Shown here: in pieces, positions 62,578 to 64,000 of the stretch
Numbering within the stretch: position 1 is the stretch's first letter
Layout of the letters: each line of letters opens with the position of its first letter
Origin: a bacterium HR40
Lineage (GTDB): Bacteria > Pseudomonadota > Alphaproteobacteria > Geminicoccales > Geminicoccaceae
Length of the DNA: 64,000 nt
Assembly (NCBI GenBank): GCA_002898275.1
Contig: BEIQ01000001.1
Coordinates: forward strand, 427,899-491,898
Direction of reading: 5' to 3'
Translations under genes and position numbers: made by a program
Notes under the pieces: generated by a model
What the model saw: the letters and a program-made list of their open reading frames with translations, nothing else
Database searches by the model: none
What the model was told of the DNA's origin: nothing

Positions 62578-63876
62578 ATGAGCCGGGAAAAACGAGAGGG
62601 TGGGGGATTGCTGCTGCCGCGGCGGCAGTTCGTGCGGACGGTGGCGGGCAGTGCGGCGATGCTCGCGGGGAGTCTCGCCGGGGCTGGGACGGCGAGGGCA
62701 GCCAACCCGGACAATCTGCCGCCCAACGAGCCGGAATGGGCGAAGGCGCTCGGGCCCGGGGTGGATGCCACGCCTTATGGCATGCCGGTGTCCTACGAGG
62801 CGCACGTGGTGCGGCGCTGGGTGCCGTGGCTGACCGCCTCTTCCGAGAGTTCCGTGAACTTCACCCCCCTGCAGGACCTTCACGGCTTCGTCACGCCGAA
62901 CGGACTGTGTTTCGAGCGACATCACGGCGGTCGCGCCGAAATCGATCCGGCCGACCACCGGCTCATCATCCACGGGCTGGTGGAGCGGCCGATCATGCTC
63001 ACCGTCGACGATCTCAAGCGGATGCCGTCGGAAAGCCACTTCTATTTTTGCGAGTGCGCGGCCAACTCGGGCATGGAGTGGCGGTCGGCGCAGCTCAATA
63101 GCGTGCAATTCACCCACGGTATGGTTCACTGTGCGCAATATACGGGGGTGTCGCTGCGCACCCTTCTCGACTATGTCGGACTCAAGCCGAACGCCAAGTG
63201 GGTCCTCGCCGAGGGGGCCGACGCGGCGGCGATGACCCGTTCGATCCCGATCGAAAAGGCGCTCGACGACTGCATGGTCGCCTATGGCCAGAACGGCGAG
63301 GCGCTGCGGGCCGAGCAGGGATATCCTATCCGCCTGGTGGTCCCGGGCTTCGAAGCCAACATGTGGGTGAAATGGCTGCGGCGCCTGGAGATCGGGGATC
63401 AACCCTGGTACACGCGCGAAGAGACGTCCAAATACACGGATCTCTTGCCGGACGGCAAGGCTCGGCTGTTCACCTGGGTGATGGAGGCGAAGTCGGTCGT
63501 CACCTTCCCTTGCCCAGAAAAGCCGCTCAATGGTCCTGGCTACTACACGATCCGCGGTCTCGCCTGGTCCGGCTACGGCCGGATCAAGCGTGTCGACGTG
63601 TCCGTCGATGGCGGCCGCAATTGGCAAACGGCGAAGCTCGTCGAGCCGGTGCTCCCCAAGTGTCTCACGCGCTTCGAGCTGCCGTGGCGGTGGAACGGCG
63701 AGGGGGCCCTGGTGGTGAGTCGCGCCATCGACGAAACCGGCTACGTGCAGCCGACGATGTACGAACTGCAGAAGGTGCGGGGTGTCGAATCGATCTACCA
63801 CAATAACGGCCAGCAAGTGTGGGAAGTGAAGCCGAGCGGAGAGGTCGAGAATGTCCGTCTCAAATATGCGTCCTGA
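62578..63876 (+). CDS. soxC: sulfite dehydrogenase molybdopterin subunit SoxC
   Basis: 432-aa periplasmic Mo protein of the Sox sulfur-oxidation system. A Tat signal (LPRRQFVRTVAGSAAML) is at residues 14-30. The sulfite-oxidase fold includes the Mo-ligand cysteine in FCECAANSGMEW (probably Cys160), RLVVPGFEANMWVKWLRRLE and the C-terminal dimerisation domain with SVDGGRNWQTAKL. Complexes with SoxD to remove electrons from the protein-bound sulfane sulfur. GGGAGAAGGG lies upstream of ATG 62578. It overlaps soxD by 26 nt. Confidence 0.94.
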   Translation: MSREKREGGGLLLPRRQFVRTVAGSAAMLAGSLAGAGTARAANPDNLPPNEPEWAKALGPGVDATPYGMPVSYEAHVVRRWVPWLTASSESSVNFTPLQDLHGFVTPNGLCFERHHGGRAEIDPADHRLIIHGLVERPIMLTVDDLKRMPSESHFYFCECAANSGMEWRSAQLNSVQFTHGMVHCAQYTGVSLRTLLDYVGLKPNAKWVLAEGADAAAMTRSIPIEKALDDCMVAYGQNGEALRAEQGYPIRLVVPGFEANMWVKWLRRLEIGDQPWYTREETSKYTDLLPDGKARLFTWVMEAKSVVTFPCPEKPLNGPGYYTIRGLAWSGYGRIKRVDVSVDGGRNWQTAKLVEPVLPKCLTRFELPWRWNGEGALVVSRAIDETGYVQPTMYELQKVRGVESIYHNNGQQVWEVKPSGEVENVRLKYAS

Positions 63877-64000
63877 GGGATTGGTTTTCGGTCTAGCCGC
63901 CCTCGTGCTTTTGCCTTTTTCAGGTGTAGCTGGGGAAGACTTCGGTCTCGGCGTCACTCCGACGCCGGAACAAATCGCCGGTTGGGACAAGGACGTGCGG
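63851..64000 (+). CDS. soxD: SoxD diheme cytochrome c subunit, cut by window end
   Basis: 50 codons visible. A signal peptide (GLVFGLAALVLLPFSGVAGE) is followed by DFGLGVTPTPEQIAGWDKDVR, matching the start of mature SoxD; the heme-binding motifs lie beyond base 64000. ATG 63851 has GGAGAGG 5 nt upstream; an in-frame ATG at 63866 is the alternative. The gene name repeats that of sarcosine oxidase delta at 56886 but the two are unrelated. Confidence 0.85.
   Translation, partial: MSVSNMRPEGLVFGLAALVLLPFSGVAGEDFGLGVTPTPEQIAGWDKDVR

Overview
This window is high-GC, gene-dense chromosomal DNA from an alphaproteobacterium, probably of the Rhodospirillales in the broad sense. That placement is inferred from four things: a fliX gene divergent from flgI, an rluD-rpoH pair beside a small DUF6476-like gene, an ihfB-lapA-pyrF-trpFBA-accD-folC superoperon, and the tig-clpP-clpX-lon order. 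I see no insertion sequence, prophage, integrase or CRISPR array. Nearly all sequence is coding, and long antisense open frames are common because of the base composition.

Layout, left to right. (1) 1-7645, + strand: a tightly overlapped heme d1 biosynthesis operon, nirE(partial)-nirC-F-D-L-G-H-J-N, ending in a two-domain CbiX-type chelatase-like gene. The organism is therefore probably a cd1-type denitrifier; nirS itself is not in the window. (2) 7642-9105, -: a CBS/DUF294 nucleotidyltransferase-like protein. (3) 9176-15103, -: a peptide/oligopeptide ABC importer (binding protein, two permeases, one fused double ATPase). (4) 15227-22444, -: a TSUP exporter, then the proteostasis block lon, clpX, clpP, tig, and tRNA-Leu(UAG). 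(5) 22518-30475, -: folC, accD, trpA, trpB, trpF, pyrF, an ornithine-cyclodeaminase-like gene, lapA-like and ihfB, most joined by 4-nt overlaps, with an XRE regulator upstream. (6) 30779-33394, +: a PuuD-type membrane urate oxidase and an omega-amino acid:pyruvate transaminase. (7) 33459-39161: flagellar genes flgI-flgJ-flgN-flgK-flgL-fliW (-) and divergent fliX (+), with a convincing sigma-54 promoter in front of flgI. (8) 39219-43639: a DHRS6/BDH2-like dehydrogenase, rpoH, rluD, a small membrane protein and an m5U RNA methyltransferase. (9) 43721-53364, +: a complete reductive pyrimidine degradation and uptake cluster (preT, preA, dihydropyrimidinase, ABC importer, N-carbamoyl amidohydrolase), preceded by a near-perfect sigma-54 promoter. 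(10) 53310-59681: heterotetrameric sarcosine oxidase soxBDAG (-) and a divergent GlxA/GbdR-type regulator. (11) 59838-60038: tRNA-Cys and tRNA-Asn behind a good sigma-70-type promoter. (12) 60097-62157, -: a methyltransferase and an RpfF-like DSF synthase. (13) 62578-64000, +: the start of a sulfur-oxidation locus, soxC and a truncated soxD.

Taken together the genes describe a versatile motile heterotroph: nitrite respiration, sulfur-compound oxidation, and nitrogen scavenging from pyrimidines, urate, peptides and methylated glycines. The items most worth a second look are the sigma-54 promoter driving pyrimidine catabolism (with the beta-alanine transaminase displaced about 10 kb away), the orphan DSF-synthase homologue, the chelatase appended to the heme d1 operon, and the sigma-54 flagellar promoter with a nearby inverted repeat.
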